A stretch of 64,000 bases of DNA from positions 1-64,000 of the forward strand of contig JAFGDK010000047.1 in assembly GCA_016932165.1 (NCBI GenBank), given 5' to 3'. The stretch's first letter is position 1. Each line of letters begins with the position of its first letter. The DNA comes from Anaerolineales bacterium. GTDB taxonomy: Bacteria; Chloroflexota; Anaerolineae; Anaerolineales; UBA11579. The notes under the pieces are model-generated. The model ran no database searches. It was not told where the DNA came from and saw nothing but the letters and a program-made list of their open reading frames with translations. Of this stretch, positions 7,359 through 17,536 are shown one piece after another. A program made the translations under genes and the position numbers.

Positions 7359-8339
7359 TTACGTTCTATCCAGCAAGTCTTTCAACTCCCGGGTCAGTGC
7401 CAGGGTTTCATTTTCTACGGCTGTGCTTGCGTCTATAGATGTCTGCAGCTGAGTGAGTTTTTCTTCCAACTTTTGGATTGCTGCCAGGATTTCACCGTCT
7501 GTGGTGCCGCCGCCGTTGGGTGGCGGAGGCGGCGGAGGCGGGTCAACCGCGCCGTCCTGGTGGAAGAGGGTATAAAGCTCTTCCTTTTTCATGGCTGTGT
7601 AATTGAGGTCGATGTTTGAGTAGATACCTTCGATCCGGCCCTTGTTGGTGTACTGCCAGGCAAACATCTTGCCAATCATGTCATCGGCGCTGGTGGCATA
7701 CTCATTTGAAAATCCTTTAGGCACACTGGGACTGTGATTCTTGTTCCACGGATCATTGCCGATCAGCAAGAGGTATTCCGGTTCCCATACACTGACCCGT
7801 TCTGCCATCCACTCGGTTGCTTCTTGGGTCAACCATTCATCCGTCCACCATGAACCGGAATACAAGATCACATTGGAAAAGTTTTCCTGGAACAGGGTAA
7901 CCATATCTTTAGCCATCGCTGAAATCGAATTACGTCCTAATCCAGCTGCTTCCAATTGGGTGGCGCTTTGTTCCATATCCAGAATGGCGGTATCCACCTC
8001 TGCCTGGTATTGCTGCGGCAGCAGGCTGACGGCATGTTTGAAATAATCCAGGTTAGCCTGCACGATCGCCGTTTTGTTGCTCAGCGGCAGGGGACGGTCG
8101 AACCGGCAAAAATGGTAGGCCCCCGCCACCAACCCGGTTTCCCTGGTATGGACAAAGTTATCAACAAAACGCGAATCAAAATGACGCTCGGCAGAAAAAT
8201 CGTAGTTGCCATCTTTGTCCGGCAGGTGATAGTTATCCGAGGCTTTGCTGATCACCAGCCGGTGCCCGAGGTTGGCAAAAAGCTGCATGTCAAGATCGCC
8301 TTTATGGTGGGAAACATCTGCGAATTGATAAAGATCCAT
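7359..8339 (-). CDS. GH25 lysozyme-like protein with polyproline linker and coiled-coil tail
   Basis: Residues 1-220 resemble glycoside hydrolase family 25 muramidases. They begin YQFADVSHHKGDLDMQLFAN, include GAYHFCRF, carry the catalytic-type DxE in AILDMEQ, and end FAWQYTNKGRIEGI with the Asp of the final strand (NIDLNY). A stretch of eight prolines then GGGTTDG leads to about 45 residues with heptad character (ILAAIQKLEEKLTQLQTSID). No signal peptide or membrane segment is visible at the chosen ATG. Release may therefore need lysis or a non-classical route, and a phage-derived endolysin is an alternative. It is convergent with the bactofilin gene. Confidence 0.78.
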   Translation of the reverse strand: MDLYQFADVSHHKGDLDMQLFANLGHRLVISKASDNYHLPDKDGNYDFSAERHFDSRFVDNFVHTRETGLVAGAYHFCRFDRPLPLSNKTAIVQANLDYFKHAVSLLPQQYQAEVDTAILDMEQSATQLEAAGLGRNSISAMAKDMVTLFQENFSNVILYSGSWWTDEWLTQEATEWMAERVSVWEPEYLLLIGNDPWNKNHSPSVPKGFSNEYATSADDMIGKMFAWQYTNKGRIEGIYSNIDLNYTAMKKEELYTLFHQDGAVDPPPPPPPPNGGGTTDGEILAAIQKLEEKLTQLQTSIDASTAVENETLALTRELKDLLDRT

Positions 8340-8511
8340 TTTCTCTTTCCTTGTTTGGTAGGGCTCTGCACAGGCGATCGGGATAGCGGCAACGAGGTGA
8401 AGGGCAGAGGATAATTGAATTCAGACTTAAGGGGATGAGGCGGTGGCGGCTGATGTAGCCATAGTTTACCAGAAAGACCTGGTTTTGTAAGACGCTTTGG
8501 TCGGCAGTCAA

Positions 8512-9438
8512 TCAGCTTTTGAAGCGCGGGTCTCGCTCTAGGGTGAGCTGCAAGCCATCCGTCAGCGAGTGACGCGGGGTAAAGGAAAGTTTTTTCTGCG
8601 CCAGGGAGATATCCGCACACAGGCGGGAGACGCCGGCGTCATTGCGCGGCGTGTAAAGAATCTCGCCTCTGTTGCCGGTCAGTTGCAGCACCTGCTCAGC
8701 GACCTGGCGCACGGTGGTCTCCTCGCCGGAGCCGATATTTATCACTTCCTGGTTGATGTTCGGGGCCGTGGCAGCCGCGATCATCGCCCGCACCACGTCA
8801 GAGACATAAATAAAATCCCGGGTCTGGCGGCCGTCGCCATGGACCACCAAAGTGCCGCCGCGCACAGCCTGGCGCAAAAAAGTAGGGATCAGCGGGGCAT
8901 GAGCAGGCGGGAGATGCTGTCCAGGGCCATAGGCGTTGAATACCCGCAGGATGGCAGTGCCGATGCCCCACAGTGCCCCGATGGTATTGACATAGTATTC
9001 TGCCGCCAGTTTGGATACCGCATAAGGGGAATGCGGCTGGGGATGCACACTCTCGTTGACCGGTTGTTCCTGCTGGTCTCCATACACCGCTCCGGATGAG
9101 ATCAATACCACCCGCCCTACACCCACATCCCGCATCGCCTCCATCAGGCTGACCGTGCCGCCGACATTGACCGCGTTGTATTCACGCGGGTACAGCAATG
9201 ATTCTGCCACCAGCACCCGCGCCGCCAGGTGATAGACGCAGTCCACATCCTGAAGCAGGGTCCACAATTTGGGGCGGTCGCTGACATCCCCGCGGGTGAA
9301 ATGCACATCTTCCATCAGAGCCTGCGGTTCGCCGGTGGAGAGGTCATCCAACCCGCGCACCTGGTGGCCTTCTCTGGCCAGCTGGTTGGCCAGGGCTGAT
9401 CCGAGAAAACCTGCTGCGCCTGTGATCAAAAAGTTCAT
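8512..9438 (-). CDS. NAD-dependent sugar-nucleotide epimerase/dehydratase
   Basis: An extended SDR with the NAD-binding motif GAAGFLGSAL near residue 7, the YxxxK catalytic pair (YAVSKLAAEYY) and the preceding Ser in ISSGAVYGD. Downstream, NAYGPGQ and RDFIYVSDVVRA are typical of the UDP-glucose 4-epimerase-like group. The length (308 aa) is right. The substrate cannot be assigned; UDP-hexose or dTDP-sugar is likely. It stands apart from the main glycan locus by about 3.5 kb and is on the opposite strand. Confidence 0.88.
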   Translation of the reverse strand: MNFLITGAAGFLGSALANQLAREGHQVRGLDDLSTGEPQALMEDVHFTRGDVSDRPKLWTLLQDVDCVYHLAARVLVAESLLYPREYNAVNVGGTVSLMEAMRDVGVGRVVLISSGAVYGDQQEQPVNESVHPQPHSPYAVSKLAAEYYVNTIGALWGIGTAILRVFNAYGPGQHLPPAHAPLIPTFLRQAVRGGTLVVHGDGRQTRDFIYVSDVVRAMIAAATAPNINQEVINIGSGEETTVRQVAEQVLQLTGNRGEILYTPRNDAGVSRLCADISLAQKKLSFTPRHSLTDGLQLTLERDPRFKS

Positions 9439-9563
9439 GAGGGGTTGCTCTCTTCCTGAAAAGTAGCGAGATTATAGCATGAAAGCTGTTCAGCCTGTAA
9501 CCTCATCCTCGGTCCATTCACCATCAGAGGTGAAGAAAGGCCTAAGGTCAGCCAGAGCCTGAC

Positions 9564-9582
9564 GTTCAGCCGAAGGCTGAAC
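9564..9582. repeat. Intergenic palindrome, copy 1
   Basis: GTTCAGCC-GAA-GGCTGAAC is a perfect 8-bp stem with a three-base loop, in the 218-base gap between the epimerase and thioesterase genes. A near copy lies at 29038-29056. It is nested inside a longer AAAGGCC/GGCCTTT inverted repeat (about 9536-9592). Nothing else is seen in this gap. Confidence 0.55.
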
Positions 9583-9656
9583 TATTGGCCTTTGCTCGCA
9601 TTCTGCTTCGCAAACGCCACCCTCCACATCGGACTGTATTGCCGAGGATACACTAC

Positions 9657-10037
9657 CTATAGTTCTATCTGTCTGCTGAACTCCTGGATGTTAATCACAT
9701 ACCGCCCATGAGTGCCAGTGCCGATCAGTTTTTCCCCGTCCCAGGCTTCCACCTTCAGCGTGATTTTGGGCCCATCCACGCCCGTCACTTCAGCGGTCAC
9801 CCTGATCTGTGCACCGAGCGGGCTGGGCGCCAGGTGGCGGACATCCACGCGGGTGCCGACGCTGGTATGCGCCGCGTCCAGGTGTTCTTCCAGCATCTCC
9901 ATGGCGGTGATCTCCATGTAGGCAATCATAATCGGAGTCCCCAGCACCCTGACTGTCCCGCTGCCGATGTGATAAGCGGTGTGTTCCTCTTTGACAGTAA
10001 AGGTTTTAATCATGGTCAAGCCTTGTGCAATGCTCAT
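9657..10037 (-). CDS. FlK-like hotdog thioesterase
   Basis: A 126-residue single hotdog domain resembling the fluoroacetyl-CoA thioesterase (FlK)-like family. Conserved features are TVRVLGTPIMIAYMEITAM (with the helix Glu), then HTSVGTRVDVRHLAPSPLG and VEAWDGEKLIGTGTHGR. The likely activity is hydrolysis of a small acyl-CoA. Start 10037 has GGAG eight bases upstream. It is a single gene without functional neighbours. Confidence 0.85.
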   Translation of the reverse strand: MSIAQGLTMIKTFTVKEEHTAYHIGSGTVRVLGTPIMIAYMEITAMEMLEEHLDAAHTSVGTRVDVRHLAPSPLGAQIRVTAEVTGVDGPKITLKVEAWDGEKLIGTGTHGRYVINIQEFSRQIEL

Positions 10038-10146
10038 ATTCGCTCCTTAATTTATTCCGATAAATTCAATTCACAGCTTATTGTTGTGGCGTTTCTTGCG
10101 TAAACGCTTATTTTAAACGCGCGTGGCAGACCGCTTCAATAATCAA

Positions 10147-11163
10147 TCAAGCCGCTGCCCACCAGTCCTGAGCTTCCATCAAACCCAGTGCACTCAACCG
10201 TTGGCGGATCAAATCCCGCGCCCCGCGTGCGCCCACTGCAGATAACAACACCGGTCGGCTGGCCTGTGACCAGACGCGTTCCAGTTCCTCCGGGGAGATA
10301 ATCGGCAGCCCGCGCCGGGTGCGCCCGATCTTTTTGGGATCTATATCTACAAAATATTCCAACGGCACCCCTGCCCGGAGCAGATGCTTGCTCAACCGCC
10401 GCCCGTGCATGCCTGCCCCCCAGATGATGACCGTGTCTCGATCCGCAAGCGGGCCGACTGCCAGGTAGTGGGCTTTGGCGCGGATGAAATTCTCTAGCGA
10501 GTAGCGGCTGTCGGTGCGGGTCAGCCGGTGGGGATGTTCGCGCCATTCCAGCAGCACCTCGGGGATTTTGGCGAACCGCCACCCAGCCAGGCAGCCGCGC
10601 AGCCAGAGATCATAGTCCTCTGGCCAGCCCTTTTCCTGGTATCCGCCCAGAGCCAGCACAGCAGACTTTCTGAAGGTCACCGAAGGGTGGCAAAGCGGGC
10701 TTTCTACAAACATCTCCCGGCAGATGCTGTCGTGGTCAGGCAGAGAGTTGAGCCACTCGATATACAAACTAAGCCCTTCTCTGTGCTCACCGGCAGGGAA
10801 GCCGGCCACCAGGGAGGAAACCAAGTCTGTTTCGGGGTGGGCTTGCATGAACCCGACTTGCTTCTCCAGCCGGGCGGGGTGCATCCGGTCGTCAGCATCC
10901 ATGCGCGCCACTAGGTCTGACCGGCAGACCGCCAGCCCGGCATTGAGGGCCGGGATGATCCCGGCATGTTCCAGCAGCAACACTCTGAAACGCGGGTCCT
11001 TCTCCGCCCAGCAGCCCAGGATTTCTGGGGTCTGGTCGCTGGACCCATCGTCCACCGCCACCACCTCGAAATCTGTGAGTGTCTGGCTGGCAATCGAACC
11101 CAGGGTTTCTTCCAGGTGAGCGGCCATGTTGTAGCACGGCATTAACACTGAAATATTTGGCAT
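10147..11163 (-). CDS. GT2 glycosyltransferase with a C-terminal Rossmann-like domain
   Basis: Residues 1-230 are a GT-A family 2 domain: PCYNMAAHLEETLGSI at the start, VDDGSSDQT, the metal-binding ARMDADDR and GWPEDYDLWLR. From about 245 a second domain begins DTVIIWGAGMHGRRLSKHLL and continues VDIDPKKIGRTRRGLPIISP. It resembles the nucleotide-binding N-domain of PglD-type and related sugar-modifying proteins. Such a fusion suggests combined transfer and binding, but the function of the second domain is unknown. A TAGAAT box six bases before the ATG suggests a leaderless transcript. Confidence 0.85.
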   Translation of the reverse strand: MPNISVLMPCYNMAAHLEETLGSIASQTLTDFEVVAVDDGSSDQTPEILGCWAEKDPRFRVLLLEHAGIIPALNAGLAVCRSDLVARMDADDRMHPARLEKQVGFMQAHPETDLVSSLVAGFPAGEHREGLSLYIEWLNSLPDHDSICREMFVESPLCHPSVTFRKSAVLALGGYQEKGWPEDYDLWLRGCLAGWRFAKIPEVLLEWREHPHRLTRTDSRYSLENFIRAKAHYLAVGPLADRDTVIIWGAGMHGRRLSKHLLRAGVPLEYFVDIDPKKIGRTRRGLPIISPEELERVWSQASRPVLLSAVGARGARDLIRQRLSALGLMEAQDWWAAA

Positions 11164-11201
11164 GGCTCTATTCTAACCCGAGGTCGGCTGCGAGTGTGTA
11201 C

Positions 11202-11207
11202 TATAAT
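11202..11207 (+). promoter_or_regulatory. -10 box for the MscS gene
   Basis: A consensus TATAAT lies 40 bases before ATG 11248. I see no convincing -35 upstream. The divergent glycosyltransferase has its own -10-like TAGAAT at 11175-11170 on the minus strand. Confidence 0.5.
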
Positions 11208-11247
11208 AGTTTGAGCCTGAAATTAATATTTACCGCTAGAGGTGATG

Positions 11248-12087
11248 ATGGAAAATTTAATTGAAAATATCATGACTGTGCTTGAAAATTGGTGGCAGGG
11301 ATTTATTGAGAACCTGCCTGGTCTGATTGCCGGTCTGGTGATCTTCCTGCTCAGCCTCTACCTGGCCAGAGTGTTATCCCGGGCGGTGAGGCGGATGATG
11401 AAACGCCGGGCGGAGGATGAGGAATTGACTGTATTGATCACCCGGCTGGTGCGCTGGTCGGTGATCGTCCTGGGCATCATCCTGGCCCTTGAACAGGCTG
11501 GGAAAGATGTTTCTGCATTCCTCACCGGGTTGGGCATTCTGGGATTTACGGTGGGGTTTGCCCTGCAGGATATCAGTGCCAATCTGGTCTCGGGTATTTT
11601 GCTCCTGTTCGAGCAGCCTTTTGACATCGGCGATTCTATTTCTGTGGCAGATTACTCAGGGACAGTAAGGACAATTAATCTGCGGGCTACCGAAATCCTC
11701 ACCTGGGACGGCTTGCTGGTGCTGATCCCCAACCGGGAGGTGTTCACCAACTCGATTACCAACTACACCCGCATCACCCAGCGGCGGATTGGGTTGAGTG
11801 TGGGTGTGGGCTATGACAGCGACCTGCAGCAGGTGGAGCAGATCGCCATCAAGGCGGTCAAAAAGCTGCCCGGCGTCAAGGAAGACCCGGCGCCCTTCTT
11901 TATGGTGGATAGTTTCGGCGATTCAGCGATCAATGCGACAGTGTATTACTGGTACGATACACAGAATAACGACCTGGCAGAGTTGACCAATAACGGGGCT
12001 GTGGCTGTCAAGCAGGCATTTGACCAGGCCGGGATTGAGATGCCCTATCCGATCCGGAGTGTGCGCCTGGAAAAGATGCCTGAATGA
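11248..12087 (+). CDS. Small-conductance mechanosensitive channel (MscS family)
   Basis: Three hydrophobic helices lie in the first 110 residues. The third is the pore helix FLTGLGILGFTVGFALQDISANLVSGILLL, quoted in parts: the GLGILGFTVGFALQD stretch carries the Gly/Ala packing face of TM3. The beta domain follows (EQPFDIGDSI, then NREVFTNSITNYT), then the alpha/beta C-terminal domain. The channel opens under membrane tension and releases solutes after hypo-osmotic shock. AGAGG sits five bases before ATG 11248, so the GTG and ATG just upstream are less likely. Confidence 0.92.
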   Translation: MENLIENIMTVLENWWQGFIENLPGLIAGLVIFLLSLYLARVLSRAVRRMMKRRAEDEELTVLITRLVRWSVIVLGIILALEQAGKDVSAFLTGLGILGFTVGFALQDISANLVSGILLLFEQPFDIGDSISVADYSGTVRTINLRATEILTWDGLLVLIPNREVFTNSITNYTRITQRRIGLSVGVGYDSDLQQVEQIAIKAVKKLPGVKEDPAPFFMVDSFGDSAINATVYYWYDTQNNDLAELTNNGAVAVKQAFDQAGIEMPYPIRSVRLEKMPE

Positions 12088-12169
12088 AGCAGCCGGATGC
12101 CAAAGGGTATTAATGGAAAATGACGGTGGTCTCCACCGTCACTGTACTCATCAATTGGTTTGCTTCTGA

Positions 12170-12664
12170 TCAATTGGCGCGCAGCACCCGGTCAGGGCCT
12201 TCGTCCACCTCCCAGGGATAGACGATATGCGCATCGGTGCTGGCAGCGAAGTAATCCGGCTGGTTGGTGCCAAACAGGTTGCGGTAGGGGTTGAAGTGCA
12301 GTACGCAGGTATATGGGTTGCCGCCCGCAGCCGAAACCCGGTTCTTTACCGCAGTGATCGTGCGGCCCGAGCCCCAGACATCATCCACCACCAGCACGCG
12401 CCGTCCCGTCAGCATTTCCGCATCCGGGAACTGGATAAATTGCGGCCAGATCAGCAGTTTGGTCTCTTCATTTTGTGACTCAGCAGGAAAGTCCACCGCG
12501 GCAGTCAAAATGTGGGTGATCCCCATGGCCTCTGCCAGCATTCCTCCCGGAATGATTCCTCCGCGGGTGATCATCAACATGGCCTGGAATTCGTAATCGA
12601 ATTGCACCATCAGATGGTCAATCAATTTTTGCACTTCATTCCAGGTGATCAGTTCTCGTCTCAT
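12170..12664 (-). CDS. Purine-type phosphoribosyltransferase
   Basis: A type I PRTase fold with the PRPP-binding motif VLVVDDVWGSGRT near residue 90, and an N-terminal half containing MLMITRGGIIPGGMLAEAMG. Its size (164 aa) and this layout resemble bacterial xanthine/hypoxanthine-type phosphoribosyltransferases. The missing acceptor-specific residues prevent a firm base assignment. Function is salvage of a purine base with PRPP. A TATAAT on the minus strand at 12729-12724 is a likely -10. The start ATG at 12664 looks right but its ribosome-binding site (GGAGGC about seven bases upstream) is shared with no other gene. Confidence 0.82.
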   Translation of the reverse strand: MRRELITWNEVQKLIDHLMVQFDYEFQAMLMITRGGIIPGGMLAEAMGITHILTAAVDFPAESQNEETKLLIWPQFIQFPDAEMLTGRRVLVVDDVWGSGRTITAVKNRVSAAGGNPYTCVLHFNPYRNLFGTNQPDYFAASTDAHIVYPWEVDEGPDRVLRAN

Positions 12665-12891
12665 TCTGCCTCCGGGAGAGGTGGACTGGGCAACTGCCTA
12701 AATCCAAAAATCTCGTAGCTGTCATTATACACGAGTTGTGCAAAAATTCTTGTCTATCAGGGTGTGCAGATTCTGGCCTTGGGTTTCCCTGCAAGTTGGC
12801 TTATTTTCAGAATTCGCTTTGCCCTCAGCAGGCAGCCCTCGATAATTCTCCAGGCAAGTTTTTTCCAACAGTCGAACAACCAATCCTGCCC

Positions 12892-12919
12892 TTGACCGAT
12901 GACATCCAAAGGTTATAAT
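12892..12919 (+). promoter_or_regulatory. Promoter of the glycan locus (copy 1)
   Basis: -35 TTGACC (12892-12897), a 16-base spacer and -10 TATAAT (12914-12919). The surrounding sequence is nearly repeated at 21769-21818: GCCCTTGACCGA before the spacer, and TTC-N6-TGAATTTT just after the -10. It drives gmd (ATG 12953), which has AGGAGG upstream. The rest of the 288-base gap before gmd shows nothing recognisable. Confidence 0.8.
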
Positions 12920-12952
12920 TCGGGGACTGAATTTTATAACAGGAGGCTTTAG

Positions 12953-13912
<960 letters not shown>

Positions 13913-13940
13913 TCTTGTCAGAAAGGCACCGGGAGCGGCA

Positions 13941-15920
13941 TTGAATCAAACCAATGATCGGCATATGCTTCGCTGGGGGCTGACGGCACTCTGGTTGGTG
14001 AGTTCAGCTGGAGTCTATTCGTTCTATGTGCATATTGTCGCCGAGGGCTGGTGGTTTGTCTCCCTCAAGCTCCGGCTACTGAACGTTTTCCTTTGGGTTG
14101 TTATTGCACTCCTGACGGTGGTTTGCATCTATGCCTGGGCAGGAAGAACAGACCGCTTATTGAACTGGCTGGAAAGGCTGGTTGAAATGGTTGCAAAGCT
14201 GCGTCTGGGTCTCTGGCCTGTCCTGCTGGCGCTGCTGGCAGTCTTCCCTCTCTCCATGTCAGGGATTTCCGGGCTATATCTGGATGTCATCTGGACCCGG
14301 CAGGCAGTCTTTATCTGGTTGATGGTCATATTGGCAATCGGTGTGGCTGCCATGTGGCAAAAATCTGCCCCAGAATCTGCTCTGATTGCTGCCCTGAGCA
14401 TGTCGGTGGTGTATCATCTCGCCACCTACATCCCGCATGTGACCAATTATCCTTTTTCACTGTGGTGGTCTGAAACCACCCGCTATTATCTGGCCTCCAC
14501 AGCCCTGGGGCAGAAGATTTACGGGCAGGAGCTTCCCTGGATGATGAAGGATCTGACCCGTTATCTGATTCAGGCGGTTCCCTTCCTGATCGAGGACAGC
14601 CCGTTGTGGCTGCACCGTTTATGGCAGGTGAGTCTCCGTTTTACTACCAGCTATCTGGCAGGTTATTTGCTCGCCCGGCGGTTCAATTTCTCCCGCAAGA
14701 TGGAATTGGCACTTTTCAGTGTCTGGGCGGGTCTCTTCCTATTCCAGGGGCCGGTGTTTTACCACCTGATTGTGGTGGTGATGTTGATTTACTGGCTGGC
14801 AGACCCACATAAATTCTGGAAAACGCTGGTCGTGGTGGTGATCGCCTCGATTTACGCTGGTTTCTCCCGTGTGAACTGGGTGCCAATGGCTGCCATCCTG
14901 GCATCGGTGCTGTATTTCTTGGAAGTGCCGGTAAAGGGGAATGGCCTCAAGGCAGTCTTCGGCTATCTGTGGATGCCGGCAGTTTGGTCTGCGGCTGGTT
15001 TGGCTTCCGGATTGGCTGCCCAGCAATACTGGTATGTCAACTCCGGCAACCCGGTGGAGATCTATCAATCTTCCTTTACTTCCTACATGTTGTGGGACCG
15101 GCTGCTGCCAAACCCGTCATATGCCCTGGGTATCCTGCCTGCAATTGTGCTGGTCTCCCTCCCGCTGTTGATTTATCTGGCGATCGGGTTCAAGCATCAG
15201 CGTAGGAATGTGCACAGCATTCGTTTGATTGCGCTTGGTGGCATTTTACTGGTGCTGTTTGCCGGCGGGTTGTTGATCAGCGTCAAGATCGGCGGGGGCA
15301 CAAACCTGCATAACCTCGATATGTACCTGGTGGTGTTGCTGACGATTGGGACGGAGTTGTATATGGGCAGGGCGGTTACCACAGATGCAAAGCCTATCAA
15401 GGTCTCGTCCCCGTTCTGGCTAAAGTTCGCGGCTGCAGCCATCCCGGTACTTTTTATCGCTTCTTTTAGTGGCCTGAGTACGAATACAACTGATCTGCAG
15501 ACAGCCTACAAGGACCTGGCGATGCTGCAGAAATATGTCGACCAGGCGACCACTGATGGCGGTGAGGTATTATTCATCTCCCAGCGCCACTTGCTGGCTT
15601 TTGACCTGATCAAAGATGTCCCCATGGTGCACGAATATGAAAAAATGCTCCTCCAGGAGATGGTGATGGGCCAAAATCAGGCTTACCTGGCTGAATTTGC
15701 CGCCCAAATGAACGGGCAGCGTTTTGCCCTGATTGTCACCGACCCTTTGCCAGAATCTCTAAAAGACCCGCAGAACGTGTCGCTGGCGATGGAAAATAAT
15801 GTGGTTTTCACCGATCTGGTGCCCTTGATCACGTGTGCATATCAGATTGAGGATTCGCTGGTGGATGGTGGTGTGGATATCTACATACCAAGAAAATCGA
15901 CCACCTGCGGGCAGGAATGA
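13941..15920 (+). CDS. Large polytopic membrane protein, paralogue A
   Basis: A protein of about 659 residues with some 12-14 hydrophobic segments. I do not recognise a family with certainty; the layout resembles membrane glycosyltransferases or polymerases of the GT-C type. After an N-terminal extension of about 130 residues, the rest aligns with the next gene. For example, HVTNYPFSLWWSETTRYYL and YLIQAVPFLIED occur in both almost unchanged, and both end in a soluble domain with HLLAFDLIKDVPMVH. TTG 13941 is the only start close to the beginning of the frame, with GGGAGC before it; a later start would lose the first transmembrane segment. It is 28 bases after gmd, so probably in the same operon. 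Confidence 0.75.
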   Translation: MNQTNDRHMLRWGLTALWLVSSAGVYSFYVHIVAEGWWFVSLKLRLLNVFLWVVIALLTVVCIYAWAGRTDRLLNWLERLVEMVAKLRLGLWPVLLALLAVFPLSMSGISGLYLDVIWTRQAVFIWLMVILAIGVAAMWQKSAPESALIAALSMSVVYHLATYIPHVTNYPFSLWWSETTRYYLASTALGQKIYGQELPWMMKDLTRYLIQAVPFLIEDSPLWLHRLWQVSLRFTTSYLAGYLLARRFNFSRKMELALFSVWAGLFLFQGPVFYHLIVVVMLIYWLADPHKFWKTLVVVVIASIYAGFSRVNWVPMAAILASVLYFLEVPVKGNGLKAVFGYLWMPAVWSAAGLASGLAAQQYWYVNSGNPVEIYQSSFTSYMLWDRLLPNPSYALGILPAIVLVSLPLLIYLAIGFKHQRRNVHSIRLIALGGILLVLFAGGLLISVKIGGGTNLHNLDMYLVVLLTIGTELYMGRAVTTDAKPIKVSSPFWLKFAAAAIPVLFIASFSGLSTNTTDLQTAYKDLAMLQKYVDQATTDGGEVLFISQRHLLAFDLIKDVPMVHEYEKMLLQEMVMGQNQAYLAEFAAQMNGQRFALIVTDPLPESLKDPQNVSLAMENNVVFTDLVPLITCAYQIEDSLVDGGVDIYIPRKSTTCGQE

Positions 15921-15926
15921 TCTCTG

Positions 15927-17531
15927 GTGATCGCGGTGGAAGAGATGATGGATAAACTTAAATCACGGCGAATAGAATTGCCCGCCTTGGCGATACTGCT
16001 GGGAGCGGCGGTACTCTATCACCTGTCCACCTATATTCCCCATGTGACGAATTATCCCTTTTCGCTGTGGTGGTCTGAGACCACCCGCTTCTACCTGGGC
16101 TCCACTTTTTTTGATCAGCGGATTTATGGGCAGGATCTTCCATGGGTATTCCGTGACCTGACCAGATATCTGATCCAGGCTGTCCCTTTCCTGATCGAGG
16201 ACAACCCTTTGTGGGTTCACCGTTTATGGCAAGCCGGGCTGCGCTTTTTGAGTGGTTACCTGGTGGGTTTTGTGCTGTCGCGCCGCTTGAAGATTTCCCG
16301 GCCGCTGCTGGCAGGGATGTTTACCGCCTGGACGGGGCTGTATCTCTTCCAGGGGCCGTTGTTCTATAATCTTGCACCGATCGTGATCCTGGTACTCTGG
16401 CTGGTTGACCCCAAAAGGTTTTGGAGGACAATCCTGGTGATATCGGTAGCATCTGTGTATGCCGGACTCTCCCGGATCAACTGGGTGCCGATGGCAGGAC
16501 TGCTGGCTGCATTGCTGTATTTTTTAGAAATCCCTGTGGGAGGCAAGAAACCCAGAGAAGTTCTCATCTATCTGGTCCCGCCAGCGGTGTGGACAGCAGC
16601 CGGTTCGCTGCTTGGATTGGCAGCCCTGCAGCTTTGGCAGCTCAACTCTGGTAATCCCCCGGAGATATTCCACTCTTCTTTCACTTCATATTTGTTGTAT
16701 AAGCGCCTGTTTCCCAACCCCTCATACCCGCTGGGAATTGTGCTGGCTACCCTGATTGTTTCTGCCCCGCTGTTGATTTACCTGTTGCGATCCTTGCACG
16801 CTTGGCGGAAAAAATGGCATATCGTCAGGGTGGCCGCGATTGTGACCATCCTGCTGCTCCTGGGGGCTGGAGGGCTGCTGGTGAGCATCAAAATTGGGGG
16901 CGGCACAAACCTCCATAATATGGATGTCTTTCTTGTGGCCCTCCTGTTGGCAGCCGTTGAGTTGACTTTCGGCCGTGTCGTGGATGAGCAGGGCGAAGTT
17001 ACCCGTGCAGTGGCGCCGCTCTGGTTGAGAGCGTTGATTATCCTGGTTCCGGTTGGTTTTGTGTTCACCTTCACTGGGCGCAATCTCACCCCGCTGGATA
17101 TCACCCGGGCGCAGGAGGATCTGGTGACTTTGCAGGCTTATGTCTCTGAAGCGGCGGCGGGAGGAGATGATGTGCTCTTTGTCTCCCAGCGGCATTTGCT
17201 TACCTTTGGGTTGATCAAAGATATTCCCTTGGTGCATGCCCATGAAAAACTGCTGCTGCAGGAGATGGTCATGTCTAAGAACACTGCCTATCTGGAAGAT
17301 TTTGCCAGGGAGATGGCAGCCCAGCAATATGCTATGATTGTGATCGATCCGCTGCCGGAGTATTGGAAGAACCCGGATAAAGAACCACTGGCCATGGAGA
17401 ACAATGTCGTAAATAGAAACCTGGTCCCGCTGATCTTGTGCGCCTATCAAGAGAAGGATATGCTGTTGGATGGCGGATTGCAGATCCTGGTACCAAAAGA
17501 AGAACCCACCTGCCAGATCTCTGAGGAGTAA
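15927..17531 (+). CDS. Large polytopic membrane protein, paralogue B
   Basis: Closely related to the preceding gene and lacking its N-terminal extension. The shared core starts LYHLSTYIPHVTNYPFSLWW, and both proteins keep KIGGGTNLHN before the last membrane segments. Both end in a soluble extracytoplasmic-looking domain. The pair arose by tandem duplication. The start is uncertain: GTG 15927, ATG 15945 and ATG 15948 are all possible, and GGAAGAG favours the later ones. The gap to paralogue A is six bases, and the next gene follows five bases after the stop, so these are cotranscribed. A GT-C-type transferase role is a guess. Confidence 0.75.
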   Translation: MIAVEEMMDKLKSRRIELPALAILLGAAVLYHLSTYIPHVTNYPFSLWWSETTRFYLGSTFFDQRIYGQDLPWVFRDLTRYLIQAVPFLIEDNPLWVHRLWQAGLRFLSGYLVGFVLSRRLKISRPLLAGMFTAWTGLYLFQGPLFYNLAPIVILVLWLVDPKRFWRTILVISVASVYAGLSRINWVPMAGLLAALLYFLEIPVGGKKPREVLIYLVPPAVWTAAGSLLGLAALQLWQLNSGNPPEIFHSSFTSYLLYKRLFPNPSYPLGIVLATLIVSAPLLIYLLRSLHAWRKKWHIVRVAAIVTILLLLGAGGLLVSIKIGGGTNLHNMDVFLVALLLAAVELTFGRVVDEQGEVTRAVAPLWLRALIILVPVGFVFTFTGRNLTPLDITRAQEDLVTLQAYVSEAAAGGDDVLFVSQRHLLTFGLIKDIPLVHAHEKLLLQEMVMSKNTAYLEDFAREMAAQQYAMIVIDPLPEYWKNPDKEPLAMENNVVNRNLVPLILCAYQEKDMLLDGGLQILVPKEEPTCQISEE

Positions 17532-17536
17532 AGAAT

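Noticed and set aside
7500-7545. GGC/GGA-rich tract as a tandem repeat
   Set aside because: It simply encodes the polyproline hinge and glycine run of the GH25-like protein.
12736-12918. Short plus-strand frame before gmd
   Set aside because: It covers the mapped promoter of gmd and has no ribosome-binding site.
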